From Takakia lepidozioides (taxonomy: Eukaryota > Streptophyta > Takakiopsida > Takakiales > Takakiaceae), in NCBI GenBank assembly GCA_030704615.1, contig CM060734.1, forward strand, positions 15,996,001-16,060,000: a DNA stretch of 64,000 nt, given 5' to 3'. Shown piece by piece: positions 10,083-21,344 of this stretch. Both the position numbers and the translations under genes were made by a program. Each line of letters begins with the position of its first letter. Position 1 is the stretch's first letter. Below the pieces are notes generated by a model. The model did no database searches, had not been told where the DNA came from, and saw only the letters and a list, made by a program, of their open reading frames with translations.

Positions 10083-11584
10083 TCGGTACCATCAATACCC
10101 CCACATCTAAACAGTCTCTACATTACCCTCCGTCACCTCATAATAAATTTAAGCTTGCATGCGCAACACTCATACTATTGCGATGTGGCGATATCCATCC
10201 AAACCCAGGCCCCGTCACTATTAATGATATCATTGGTGAACTCCCTACTGACCCACAGGAAAGGTACGCATTATACTTTCAACAGAACACTGTCTCATTT
10301 ATGCCGGCATATCAAAATCTCTACGATCATTACTTGCTATTCATATACCTACGCAGCCAATTGCCACCTTTGGTCTACCTAGTTGCCAATACCCAGCTCT
10401 CGCTAAGCTATTCGTGTACTAAAAGAATATCCAACGCAACACCTCCTCTTCTCCCTGATCATCATCATCTCCCCACTACCCGAGATATGTAATGACTACT
10501 TTACAAGTAGCTCATACAGACGCACACATCCATGCCCTTCTACTCAAATTACAAATCCTGCCCGAGCAACCCCACCAATACCAAGCCCCCCCACACTACC
10601 TATCTGACCTCTATACATCACTTCACCTCTTACAATCCAAACCCGGGGAAGTTCACAAAATACTCGGTGAACAATTAGCAAACCCCATGTTGGACTCAGA
10701 TACTATCACCAGTAAATTTCCATTCCTATCCAAAAGCATCCTAACTGCCACCACCCAGGCCAGATCCACCATTGCCGGTTATCAACCATCATCTGCGCCA
10801 CCTCCACCCCTATCTCGGCACCCACACCTACCCACAACAGAGACTCTTCATCACCCACTGCATCTAGTCACTCCCAATCCATCCCTTCCCAGCATACAAA
10901 CTTACTTAACATAACCACTTGGAATGTCGGTTCATTGGCTACCAGCATCCAAAGCCTCATACGTCTCCTCACGGATTCTACGTCTCCACACATTATTCTT
11001 ATACAAGAAACCAAACTCAATACAAACAATCCTAACAGCTCTTATATAAACAAACTCCTCCCCGCCTATCACCTATTATATGGAAACCATTTCTCTGCCG
11101 CATAGTGCCTCACACGGCGATCAGCCCCATACCACCCTACCCGGGGGGGGTGTCACGCTAGGCATCCTGCACACACACCACTCCCCCAGCACTACAACTA
11201 AGCTACCAATTCATGTCCCTCTTCGCTCCCATCTACAAATCATCCAATTGCATTTACCTGCACTCCACCCCATCACCCTTATACATCTATACATGCCCTC
11301 ACATGCAGATGACCTTACGCTGATCCCTGACATTCTACACGCAATCTTCGACACTATTACCCAGCCTACAAACCAGCATCATCACTTTATATTAGCAGGT
11401 GACTTCAACAGAGATATTGCCCTACTCGGTCATACTTACAATGGCACACACAAACCCCCATCCCAAATAGACCATGAATGGGCAAAATTCACTCAATCAC
11501 ATAAATTCCGATATATACCCGCCGACCATCACTATTCCAGACAAGGTGGACTTAACTACTCCTCCGTAAGCCTTCTTGATTGCA
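10083..11584 (+). mobile_element. LINE copy 1: 5' end through endonuclease, 3' truncated
   Basis: The first ORF (10079-10492) carries a 2A-like motif. The next (10492-10914, 140 aa) is a proline- and histidine-rich region with no known domain. An APE-type endonuclease follows with WNVGSL, IQETKL and AGDFNRDI in order. A stop and a frame change lie near 11100. The left edge, GGTACCATCAATACC, matches the left edge of LINE copy 4 at 49147, which marks the element's 5' end. The right edge at about 11584 is abrupt: PPR-derived sequence starts inside the endonuclease C-terminus. No RT remains. Confidence 0.85.
10154..10213 (+). other. 2A-like ribosome-skipping motif in LINE 1
   Basis: The codons read RCGDIHPNPGP, preceded by a hydrophobic run. 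The core D-I-x-x-NPGP is the 2A signature, with His where the common form has Glu. 2A-like sequences near the N-terminus of APE-type LINE proteins are known, and there they separate the leading peptide from the rest of the protein. The same motif recurs at 49218-49277. Skipping activity is inferred. Confidence 0.75.
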
Positions 11585-11591
11585 CCCGTGA

Positions 11592-11830
11592 TTGGGGGCC
11601 ACATTTGCTGACGTGTGTTTCACAAAAACAGGTAAAGAAAATGTGGCCTTGGGGAATATATATTTTAGTATGTACTGCCTCCACCTGGAAGTGACATGGA
11701 AGGTCCATGGTGACATCATGAAAGCTGGAATTGTAGGGTTTGTCGTTCTGAACACCGCCCTGGTGGACATGTATACCGAATGCGGTCGCATTGAAGATGC
11801 GAAGGTAGTGTTCGACTGTGGCTCAACGAG
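11592..11830 (+). pseudogene. PPR fragment
   Basis: One PPR unit can be read: VHGDIMKAGIV, NTALVDMYTECG, then IEDAKVVFD. It starts directly at the truncated LINE 1 and runs into an OSB/PDF remnant at 11830-11995. Stops and frame breaks show it is not functional. It is the leftmost piece of the tandem OSB-PPR cluster. Confidence 0.8.
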
Positions 11831-11995
11831 TTGGCAGCAAGGCAAGGATGTATGCATGATTGTGCAGAGGCAGTGATAGCTGAAGGAGCAGGATAGAGTG
11901 TGGGTCCATATTCATCCAAGAGGGTCGGATTTCAAGCTCTAGTACCTATGGATCCCTCTGAAGGATAGCTACAAGAAACCTCCAGGGGTAGATGG
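11830..11995 (+). pseudogene. OSB PDF-motif remnant
   Basis: The DNA CAAGGATGTATGCATGAT, then GGTCCATATTCATCCAAGAG and GGATTTCAAGC, matches the better-kept PDF exon at 17930-18090, which encodes HPRGPDFKHK. Here the reading is broken by small indels. It sits directly between a PPR end and the next PPR leader. Confidence 0.65.
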
Positions 11996-11999
11996 TTAG

Positions 12000-14225
12000 C
12001 TGGAAGCGGCAGCTGTAGCGGCACAGTTGATAAAATCAGGCACCTCAACCATGACCACAGCTTCTGGAAGAGGATCAAGCAAGGGAGTCCACAATGCCTC
12101 TTCTGGCACTTATGGGCATGTGAAGATGCTTTATGAGGCAGGCAGACTGAAAGAGGCTCTACAAACTTTAAACCAAAGAGGCATTTTAGCAGATGTAGAT
12201 ACGTATGTGTGTCTCTTGCATAAGTGCATCAAGATGAAAGGCCTAGAAGTTGGAAAGCAGGTGCACACTCACATTGTCCAAAGTGGATTCACGACGAGCG
12301 TTTTTCTACTCAACAACCTTGTCAACATGTATGTTAAGGGGAGCATCATGGATGATCACCAAGTGTTCAACACAGAATGCCTCAACGATCTTTGATCACG
12401 TGGAATATAATGTTGGCAGGATTACCAAGCATGGGCGTGGTACGAATGCTTTGGAGACCTGTGAGCAAATGATGCGCGAAGGGGTGGAGCCCAACCACAT
12501 CGCGTTTGTATGTGTTTGCAATGCGTGTGCAAGCCTGGAAAAGGGGAACGAGGTCCATGGTGACATCGGTCAAAGCTGGAATTGCACCGGATGTCATTCT
12601 GAACACTGCCCCTTACATGGACATGTATGCCAAATGTGGATGCATTGAGGATACAAAGGGAGTTTTTGACACTATGGTTGAACGAGATGTGGTGTTGTGG
12701 AGTGCGATGCTTGCAGGGTATGCACAACAGGGACGTGGGATGGAGGCTTTGGAGACCTATGATCCAATGATGGGGGAGGGGGTGAAGCCCGGCCACTTTG
12801 TGTGCATTTGCAATGCTTGTGCAAGCCTGGCAGCCCTGGACAAGGGTAAAGAGGTGCATGGGGATATCATCAAAGCTGGAATTGTACCAAATGTCAGTCT
12901 GAACCATACCCTGGTGGACATGTATGCAAAATGTGGGTGCATCGAGCCTGGACGAGGGCAAAGAGGTGCATGGGGTATCATCAAAGCTGGGATTGTACCA
13001 AATGCCATTATGAACACTGCCCTGGCACCTCTGGAAAAGGGGAAAGAGGTCCATGGCCACATCTTCAGAGCTGGAATTGTACCAAATGTCATTCTGAACC
13101 ATACCCTAGTGGACGTGTTTGCAAAATGTGGGTGCAAAGGGATCTAGGATCTAGGATGCAAAGGGAGTGTTCGACACTATGGCTGAACGAGATGTGGTGT
13201 CGTGGAGTGCGATGCTTGCAAGGTATGCACGGCAGGGACATGGGATGGAGGCTTTGGAGACCTATGAGCAAAGGATGGGGGAAGCACATCATGTTTGTGT
13301 GCATTTGCAATGCTTGTGCAAGCCTGGCAGCCCTGAAGAAGGGCAAGAGGTGCATGGGGATATCATCAAAGCTGGAATTGTGCCAAATGTCAATCTGAAC
13401 ACTGCCCTGGCAGTTTTGGAAAAGGGGAAAGAGGTCCATGGTGACATCTTCAGAGTTGGAATTGTATCAGATGTCATTCTGAACAAAACCCTGGTGAACA
13501 TGTTTGCAAAATGTGGGTGCATCTAGGATGCAAAGGGAGTGTTCGACACTATGGCTGAACGAGATGTGGTGTCGTGGACTGCGATGCTTGCATGGTATGC
13601 ACGACAGGGATGTGGGATGGAGGCTTTGGAGAGCTATGAGCAAATGATGGGGGAAGATCATCATGTTTGTGTGCATTTGCAATGTGCGTGCAGCCCTGGA
13701 GAAGGGCAAGAGATGCATGGGGATATCATCAAAGCTGGAATTGTGCCAAATGTCAATCTGAACACTGCCCTGGCAGCTTTGGAAATGGGGAAAGATGTGC
13801 ATGGCGACATCTTCAGAGCTGGAATTGTACCAGATGACATTTTGAACAATAGCCTGGTGAACATGTTTGCAAAATGTGGGTGCAGCTAGGATTCAAAGGG
13901 AGTGTTCAACACTATGGCTGAGCAACATGTGGTGTCGTGGAGTGCGATATGATGTGCTTGCAGGGTATGCACAGCAGGGATGTGGAATGGAGGCTTTGGA
14001 GACCTATGAGCAATGGAAGCACATCATGTTTGTGTGCATTTGCAATGCTTGTGCAAGCCTAGCAGCCGGCCTGGAGAAGGACAAAGAGGTGCATGGGGAT
14101 ATCATCAAAGCTGGAATTGTACCAAATGTCAATCTGAACACTGCCCTGGCAACTTTGGAAAAGGGGAAAGAGGTCTACATGGCGACATCTTCAGAGCTGG
14201 AATTGTACCAAGGTGAATGCCTGTC
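12000..14225 (+). pseudogene. PPR repeat gene, frameshifted, tandemly expanded
   Basis: The start has a leader (GRLKEALQTLNQRGILAD), then LLHKCIKMKG and GKQVHTHIVQSGF. At least eight PLS-type PPR units follow, with KGKEVHGDIIKAGIVP, NTALVDMYAKCG, VVSWSAMLAGYAQQG and MEALETYEQMM blocks. PPR proteins bind organellar RNA sequence-specifically. Open frames change at 12395, 12650, 13147, 13526 and 13889, so no single protein is possible without many corrections. From 13157 the same unit is repeated with a period of about 370 bp, each copy ending in a frame break at the KCGC/TAG point. Confidence 0.85.
13157..14225 (+). repeat. About 370-bp tandem PPR repeats
   Basis: AAGGGAGTGTTCGACACTAT starts at about 13157 and 13529 and, as TTCAACACTAT, at 13893, which gives steps of about 372 and 364 bp. 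The following sequence is nearly identical in each copy. Each repeat covers about three and a half PPR motifs. The similarity points to recent unequal exchange. Confidence 0.8.
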
Positions 14226-14735
14226 AGATTACCAGATGCAAAGAGGTGCATGGTTGCATCGCCAAAGGCAGCAGCTACAGCGGCACGGTTGATAAAGTCA
14301 GGCACCTTGACCATGACCACAACTTCTGGAAGAGGATCAAGAGAGGGAGTCCACAATGCCTCTTCTGGCACTTATGGGCATGTGAAGATGCTTTGACAGG
14401 CAGACTGAAAGAGGCTCTACTGACTTTAAACCAAGGAGGCATTTCAGCAGATTCAGATACGTATGTCTGTCTCTTGCATAAGTGCATCAAGATGAAAGGC
14501 CAAGTGAAGCTAGAAAGTAGGTGCACACTCACATTATCCAAAGTGCACGCCAAATATTTTTCTACTCAACACCCTTGTCAACATGTATGTTATGTGCGGG
14601 AGCATCATGGATGCTCACCAAGCGTTCAACAGAATGCCTCAACGATGTTTCATCACATGGAACACGATGCTTGCAGGGTGTGCACAGCAGGGACGTGGTA
14701 TGGAGGCCTTGGAGAATGTGGTGAGGGCACCTTCT
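14225..14735 (+). pseudogene. Second PPR leader and first motif
   Basis: The leader block recurs: GATAAAGTCAGGCACC, then GRLKEALLTLNQGG, LLHKCIKMKG, NTLVNMYVMCGS and NTMLAGCAQQGRGMEALE. It breaks off at ATGTGGTGAGGGCACC, where OSB-related DNA begins. Frame changes occur near 14500 and 14580. It is a second, shorter copy of the gene start at 12030. Confidence 0.8.
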
Positions 14736-15340
14736 TCTTCGACCTATTTCAGCTTGTTTTTCCCTCTCATCAGACTCGGCCCTGAATTTACATATTGAAT
14801 CGTCGAGGACAATGTGGTGAGGGCACCTTCTTCTTTGACCTATTTCAGCCTGTTTTGCCCTCTCATCAGACTCAGCCCTGAGATGTATATTGAATTCTGT
14901 AAGTTTTGGGTGGATCTGTGGTGGTTTGGAATGAATATGACAAGTAACTGCCGATGTGGCAGCAAGAAAGTATCCAAAACAGATAACAGAGATGAGGAGA
15001 AGGTGTGGAATGAATACTTTGTTGACCCCAGTGAATGGTGGAACGACCGAGGCAAAAAGTTGAATGCCTATTAGATGACAGAGAGTAGCAGACGTAATTC
15101 AGCATAGGAACTAGGGTGATTGGGTGTTTCCTAGGTTGTCATTGTCAGCTGCTAGCAGCAAGGGCAAGGATGAATGCATGATTTGTGCAGAGGCATGGAT
15201 AGCTGAAGGAGAAGGGATAGAGTGTGGGTCCAGATTCATCCAAGAGGGCCGGACTTCAAGCTCCAGATTACCTGTGATTCCATGTGGATCAATAGCTACA
15301 AGAAACCTAAATGGGTAGATGGTCAACTAAAGGCAATAGC
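14735..15340 (+). pseudogene. OSB-like module (PDF motif split by an intron)
   Basis: VWNEYFVDPSEWWNDRGKK at about 14999-15060 and GPDF/KLQITCD-SMWINSYKKPKWV at about 15238-15320 make up the two halves of the PDF motif. That motif is typical of plant organellar single-stranded DNA-binding proteins (OSB): a tryptophan-rich part followed by PDFKHK and an LW...P-WV tail. In other copies of this cluster the first half ends at a GT donor (AAAAAG/GTGAATG), so the halves are probably two exons. The second half runs straight into the PPR leader at 15340. The OB-fold that precedes the motif in true OSBs was not recognised. Confidence 0.7.
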
Positions 15341-16035
15341 TGCAGCGGCACAGTTGATAAAATCAGGCACATCCTTAACCATGACCGCAGCTTCTGAAAG
15401 AGGATCAAGAGAGGGAGTCCACAATGCCTTATCTACAGGGCATGTGAAGATGCTTTGTGAGGCTGACTGACTGACAAAGGCTCTAGGTCTGGAAGCTGGA
15501 ATCAGGTGCACACTCACATTATCCAAAGTGGATTCATGCCAAATGTTTTTTCTACTCAACACCCTTGTCAACATGTATGTTAAGTGCGGGAGCATCATGG
15601 ATGCTTACCAAGATTTCTACAGAATGCCTCAGCGATCTTTGATCATGTGGAATATAATGTTGGCAGGATTTACCAAACATGGGTGTGGTAGGAATGCTTT
15701 GACAACCTATGAGCAAATGTTGCGCAAAGGGGGTGCCCAACCACATCACGCTTCCGCATGTTTGCAATGCGTGTGCAAGCCTGGGACCTCTGGAAAAGGG
15801 GAAAGAGGTCCATGGTGACATCATCAAAGCTGGAATTGTACCAGATGTCATCATGAACACTCCCCTGGTGGACGTCTATGCCAAATGTGGGTGCATTAAG
15901 GATGCGAAAGGAGTTTTCAACACTATGGCTGAACCAAATATGGTGTCATGGAACGCGATGCTTGCAGGGTATGCACAGCAAGGACATGGTATGCAGGCTT
16001 TGGAGACCTATGATCAAATGATGGGGGAAGGGGGG
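15340..16035 (+). pseudogene. PPR repeats following the OSB module
   Basis: After the PDF half the frame reads AIAAAAQLIKSGTS, the leader, and then PPR units: LLNTLVNMYVKCGSIMDA, WNIMLAGFTKHG, NACASLGPLEKGKEVHGD, KCGCIKDAKGVFNTMAEPN and WNAMLAGYAQQGHGM. The longest clean frame is 15709-16206 (165 aa). Breaks at about 15470 and 15720 disable it. It ends by rejoining OSB-type DNA at about 16035. Confidence 0.85.
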
Positions 16036-18170
16036 GCACCTTCTTCAATAGCACAACGGCTACAAGTGGGTAGATGGTCAACTGGAAACAGCAATGCCAG
16101 CAGCACAATTGATAGAACAAGGCCACTGCTAATGAAGGTACCTTCTTCAACATATTTCACCCTGTTTTCCCCTGCTATCAGAGTCGTTCGTAAATTTTCA
16201 TGTTGAATTCTACAAGTTAGCTCGTTGGTGGATCTATGGTGGTGTTGGAGTGATTTTGACATGTTACTGCCAATGTGGTCGACAGGAAAGTATCGAAAAA
16301 CAGATAATAAAGATGTGGAGAAGCTCTGGAATGAATACGGCTCCGACCCCAGTCAATGGTGGAACAATCCAGGCAAAAAGGTGAATGCCTGTTGGAAGCA
16401 GACGCAAGTCAGCATAGGAACTAGTGTGATAAGTAGGATTGGGGTGTTTGCTGGAACAATTCTAGAGTGTTATTGTCAGCTGCTAGCATCAAGGTAAGGA
16501 TGTATGCATGATTTGTGCAGAGGCATGGATAGCTGAAGGAGCAGGGAGCAGTGTGGGTCCAGATTCATCCAAGAGGGCCGGATTTCAAGCTCCAGATCGC
16601 CTACAATTCCATGTGGAAGCAGCACACACCTCGCACACACCTCGCACACACAAGAGGTCATCTTGGGTGCATGGTCAGTCAAATCCTGCATGGGTCATGA
16701 CACAAGGTTGAGGACAATGTGGTGAGGGCACCTTCTTCTTCGACCTATTTCAGCCTATTTTTCCCTCTCAGCAGACCCAACCCTGAATTTGCATACTGAA
16801 TGCTGTAAGTTAGCTCGTTGGGTGGATGTGGGGTGGTTTGGAGTGACTTTGACAAGTTACTGCTGATGTGGCAGCAGGAAAGTACCCAAAAACAGATAAC
16901 AAGATGAAGAGAAGCTTTGGGATGAACACTTTCCGACCCCAGTCAGTGGGGGGACAATGGAGACAAAAAGGTGAGTGCTTGTTCGACTACAGAGAGAAGC
17001 AGTTGCAATTCAGAATTGGAACTACTGTTAAGTCCTAGGTTGGGGTGTTTTCTGGAAGAACTTCACGCCGTCACTGTCAGCTGCTAACAACAAGGCTGAG
17101 GGATGTATTCATGATCTGTACGCGGGCAAGGATAGCTGAGGGACCAGGGATAGAGGTCCAAATTCATGTTCAGGTTCAGGCTGAGGGATCAATAGCTAAA
17201 AGAAATCAGCTGGAGTAGATGGTCAATTGTTGCAAGTGGAAACAGTAGCGGCAACACAATTGATAGAATGAGGTGCTGCTAATTAATGAAGGCACCTTCC
17301 TCAACACATTTCAGCATGTTTTTCCAAATAGGGTTGGGGTGTAAGAACAAATCTAGACTGTCATCATCAGCTTCTAGCAGCAAGACAATGATATATGCAT
17401 GATTTGAGGCATAGATAGTTGAAGGAGCAGGGATAGAGTGTGGGTGCAGATTCACCCAAGAGGGCCGGGCTTCAAGCTCCAAATTGACTCTATAGCTACA
17501 ACAAACCTGCATGGGTAGATGGTCAACTGGCAGCGGCACAATTTATAAAATCAGACACTGCTAATGAAGACATCTTATTCAACACATTTCACCTTGTTTT
17601 TCCCTCTAATCAGAATCGGCCCTAAATTTCCATGTTGAATTCTGCAAGTTAGCTGGTTGAGTGAATCTAGTTTGGAGTGACTTTGACATGATACTGCCAA
17701 TGTGACAACATGAAAGTATTAAAAAACAAGTAACAGAGATGAAGAGAAGTTGTGGAATGAATACTATTATGCCCCAGTCAATGATGGGACAACCAAGGCA
17801 AAAAGGTGAATACCTGTTACATTTCATAGACTAGCAGACGCATTCAACATAGGAACTAGTGTGAGAAGCTGAGTTGGATGTTTCCTAGAATAAATCGAGG
17901 CTGTCATTGTCAGCTACTAGCAGCGAGGCAAGGATGAATGCATGATTTGTGCAGAGGCATGTGTAGCTGAAGGTGCAAAGAGAGTGTGGGTCCAGATTCA
18001 TCCAAGAGGGCCAGATTTCAAGCACAAGATTACCTATGATTCCCTGTGGATCAATAGCTACAAGAAACCTGCATGGGTAGATGGTCTATTCCATGGGACT
18101 CAATCTGATACTGAGCCTTGCATTATGAGGATCACAATTGCTTGGCAGCTTACCTGCATGAGGCCTTGAC
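16035..18170 (+). pseudogene. Tandem OSB/PDF remnants without PPR
   Basis: The tryptophan-rich half recurs at about 16310 (LWNEYGSDPSQWWNNPGKK), 16903 and 17738. The PDF half recurs at about 16555, 17155, 17440 and 17990, and the last has the best PDFKHK followed by ITYDSLWINSYKKPAWVDG. Between them a segment beginning GCACCTTCTTC and containing CCCTCTCATCAGAC is repeated. The pieces are spaced irregularly (about 590-1320 bp) and carry stops. No intact frame remains. Confidence 0.7.
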
Positions 18171-18179
18171 CCTTAGGCA

Positions 18180-18490
18180 ATCCCCAAAGCAGTAGTAGCT
18201 TTGGGCTGTTTTTTTACTTTGGTTTTTTCATTTTGTATCATAAGCTCTTTGAGCTTTCCGCAGATGTAAGAAAGTACCATTTGTTTCATTTCATTTCATT
18301 TTCATTTTGTTTTGTTTCATGGCATGTCTTTCATTGTTTTCGCATTTCTAATGACATGATTAGTTCTCTTGTATGGCATTACATGCATATGTACTAGTCG
18401 GCTCATTACAAACACCAAAACTTCAAAGCATGAACCACTATGAGTGATTGTTCAAGTAATTTTGGGCACTTCATTTAAAGTAGTAAAGCA
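18180..18490 (+). other. T-rich low-complexity stretch, no gene
   Basis: This stretch contains runs such as TTTCATTTCATTTCATTTT and no coding pattern. It may be the 3' flank of the last OSB-type module. Confidence 0.5.
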
Positions 18491-18593
18491 GTGGTAGCGC
18501 CGACTTCGGCAGTCGCAGTTGCCACTGGGCATGTAGCACTGCAAGTTATGTGGTCAACTACCACGTGGCAGCAGTGCTGCTCGCCGTGGCGCC

Positions 18594-18650
18594 GCCACGT
18601 CGTCGTCCACATCGTCATCCACGTCGGCGTCCACGTCCGCATCCATGTGT
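18594..18650 (+). repeat. 12-bp minisatellite (GTCCACGTC-rich)
   Basis: Four to five imperfect 12-bp units of the type GTCNTCCACRTC follow one another (GTCGTCCACATC, GTCATCCACGTC, GGCGTCCACGTC). The surrounding 122-aa ORF (18491-18859) is an unsupported reading of this GC-rich tract. Confidence 0.6.
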
Positions 18651-18975
18651 CACCGCGCTCCGGTGAGTCAGTCCACTCATCCGGAGGGAAAAGTCAAAGT
18701 CGGCCCAAAAGGTCAGACACACGGGCGGCCCGCCTGGTTACGCCACGTGGTTCTTCAGCATTAATCGCAATAATCACTGAGCAGTTGTTCGCGCGTCTGC
18801 GTCTTTTACCACTCCAATCATTGGATGTCCGACCCAACTTCCACGTCTGTTGTAACTAGTCGTTTGTAACTTCTAGTCGATCCCAATTTTTTGACTTTTA
18901 CGACTCAAAATGAGTCGTTACCCCAGTAGTAAATGACACAAATGCTTCTAGTGCTACACTTGTTATTGATGTCAA

Positions 18976-19208
18976 CTAAGAACCCCAAAAACACAATTCC
19001 TACAAAATTACACAAAAGATGTTCCACGCGGAGAACTTAGAGATAATAGTGTCCTAGGAGGGGCAAAATCTGCATGATAGGAGGGAGGAATGTTCGGCGC
19101 CGAACACTTCAACTCCTACAAAATTACTCAAAAGATGTGCCACGTGGAGCGCTCAGAGATAATAATGTTCTGGGAGGGGCAAAATACTGCATGATCTGGG
19201 AGGAGGTA
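18976..19208 (+). repeat. Tandem duplication of about 115 bp bordering G2
   Basis: Two copies share CCTACAAAATTACNCAAAAG, CACGYGGAG, AGAGATAATA and GGAGGGGCAAAA. The second copy runs into the truncated protease of G2. The short palindrome GTTCGGCGCCGAAC lies between the copies at about 19090. This is the left border of the element; there is no LTR. Confidence 0.7.
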
Positions 19209-19575
19209 TAGGCCATTGTGGGTCTTGTTGGACTCGGGAGCACAACCATTGATGTTGGGGAGAGCAGCAATTGCAGGCTTGGGCCTTACAGAGGCGGATG
19301 AGCCTTGTCCTTTCCAAATTCAAACATCTTTGGGCGGTTCAGAGAAGGCACGAGGGATTACACGCCATGAGCTCTTCATTCGATTGCAGCTAGATCATCC
19401 TACAGATGGCTCTGTCATGAGAGCTAAAGCCATTGTTACGGACGCGATGTCTTATGATGTACTTGTTGGTGGGGCTGTGTTATACCCGATGGGCTTTACT
19501 TTGGACTTTGGGAGGAAACGACATCCTACAGGCCGGAATGGCAGTTAGGGGATGGTCGGCGTGCACTGCTCCCAG
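19209..19575 (+). pseudogene. G2 aspartic protease
   Basis: WVLLDSGAQPLMLG carries the retropepsin DSG active site, and SYDVLVGGAVLYPMGFTL is the later hydrophobic strand region. The same domain is present in G3 at 41140-41440. The start of the domain is lost at the border. The frame shifts near 19540, and the continuation is the ORF beginning 19575. Confidence 0.8.
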
Positions 19576-20925
19576 TGCGGTTTATTGGGAATGTAGCGGT
19601 GGATCATAGGAACATGATGCCCACATTGGCTGCATTCTCAGGGGTGGTGGCTTGGGGTGGTGAGCTCTTGGAGGGCAATAGCCATGCAGATGATAGGCCA
19701 CCACCTGATGAGGACAAACAATTGGCATACAAGGCTGATTTGCTTCCTCATGTGTCTGTTCATATTCCACTGTGGGGTACAGTTAGGAATTTGCATCGAG
19801 TAGCAGGCGAGTGTGTACACCAAGCATGGCGGGAGGCCTATCCATTGGTGAGTGAGGGGAGTTCAGTGACATCACCTGGACCTCCTCAGTTAGCTCCTTT
19901 GGATACAGTGCCCATTATCTGGCAACCACCTGACTCAGGGATTTGTTTGCTAGACTTGTTTGGAGGCATGAGCACTGGGCTTGCAGGAGTGTTGCAAACT
20001 GGGAATAAAGTACGCAAGTACTTGTATGTGGAGAAGGATGAGATAGCTCGGCGTATTTCTATGCGCCACATTGCCTTGCTCACACACCGGTATCCTGAGT
20101 TGTTGTCTCTCTCAGCAATTCATGGGTATCAAAAAGCCTTACCAGCAGACATTACCTTGCTGGGGGCGGATGATTTGGATCGGCATGGTGCCATTGACGT
20201 GGTGATAGCTGGATGGCCTTGCCAAGAACACTCTCCTGCAGGTCATGGGAATGGCTTGCATGATGCACGATCGCATTTGTTTTGGGAGATGTTGAGAGTG
20301 TTGCGTGACTTGCAGACGAGGCAAGTGCAACCTCTAGCCTATATCTTGGAGAATGTTCCTCTTATGGGGGACTCTTGGGCCAGGGTTATGGCCAGTGTGC
20401 ATCAGGTGCGGTCTTGGATTGGATCGGCGGTGCTATTGGATGCAGCAGTGGTGGGATCACGAGCGCATCGACCTCGATTGTGGTGGACCAATCTTGCACC
20501 ACCAGAGCTGCTCAAGAGAGCATACGATTCCATTCAACGGCCACCCAATCTCACAGTTGAGGGCATTTTGGACCAAGGGAGGCAACCACAGAGGGTGCAA
20601 TATGATGACCGTCCATCTCTAGTAGTGGTAAATCGAGTGGGGCAGCCACGTGCGGCCTTGCCTACGCTCATGAGCTTTCCCTCGTCTCATGCTTTAGAGA
20701 CAATGGTCCTGGGTTGATTTGGGACAGTGTGCTATAGCAATTGGTGGAGCCCAATGCAGATGAGCAAGAGCGGGCAATGGGATTTGCCACGGGCACTACA
20801 GCTGTGCCAACTGTGTCAGAGGCATCACGCCGACATGTGTTGGGTCAAGCAATGGATCTAAATTGCTTGACATGGGTCATTGGCTTGTGCATGGCTGAGC
20901 AACGGAGATTGCAGACAGTGGTGGC
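19575..20925 (+). pseudogene. G2 DNA cytosine-5 methyltransferase domain
   Basis: In the 380-aa ORF (19575-20717), residues 1-115 are a spacer. Then come motif I GICLLDLFGGMSTGLAGVL (about 122-140), motif II YLYVEKDE (149-156), motif IV VIAGWPCQEHS with catalytic Cys216 (codon 20220-20222), motif VI YILENVPLM (256-264) and motif VIII-like HRPRLWWTNL (298-307). After a frame break the end block EERAMGF-like and RRHVLGQAMDLNCLTW lies at about 20740-20880. These are the ordered motifs of C5-methyltransferases. The LWWTNL and LGF...LGQA marks lean towards the DRM/DNMT3 side. The fused enzyme would methylate cytosines in DNA, perhaps the element's own. All catalytic residues are present despite decay elsewhere. 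Confidence 0.88.
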
Positions 20926-21344
20926 TACTTCTGCACTCTCATATTGTATCCCCTCTGCCAACCGGGACAGTTGAGGCAGTGAGTGGGGGCGAGCACAGGA
21001 TCATGGGGTGCAAACACCCATGGCAGATGCGGAAAGAGAGAGTCCTTGGATCGCTCAAGCAGCAATATGAGTAGTGGGGAGAGCCATACACTGAAGATCA
21101 GTTGGAGGCCAAGGTGGCCAATGTTTTTGAAGAGGTTGAGAATGTTTCTTCCCCAGAGGATGTTCTCAAGGTGGTTATGGCAGAGCAAGTAGAGGCTACG
21201 CCACAGTCAGATTGGGCGGACAAGGCCCAAGAGGTTGCTATCTAGCAACCAAAGGATTCGTCTCCTACCCCCAAGCCTGATGTATCCAAGGTTGCAGTCA
21301 CTGAGGACAATTGGGAACCAGATGTTGGACCTACAGTCACTGGA

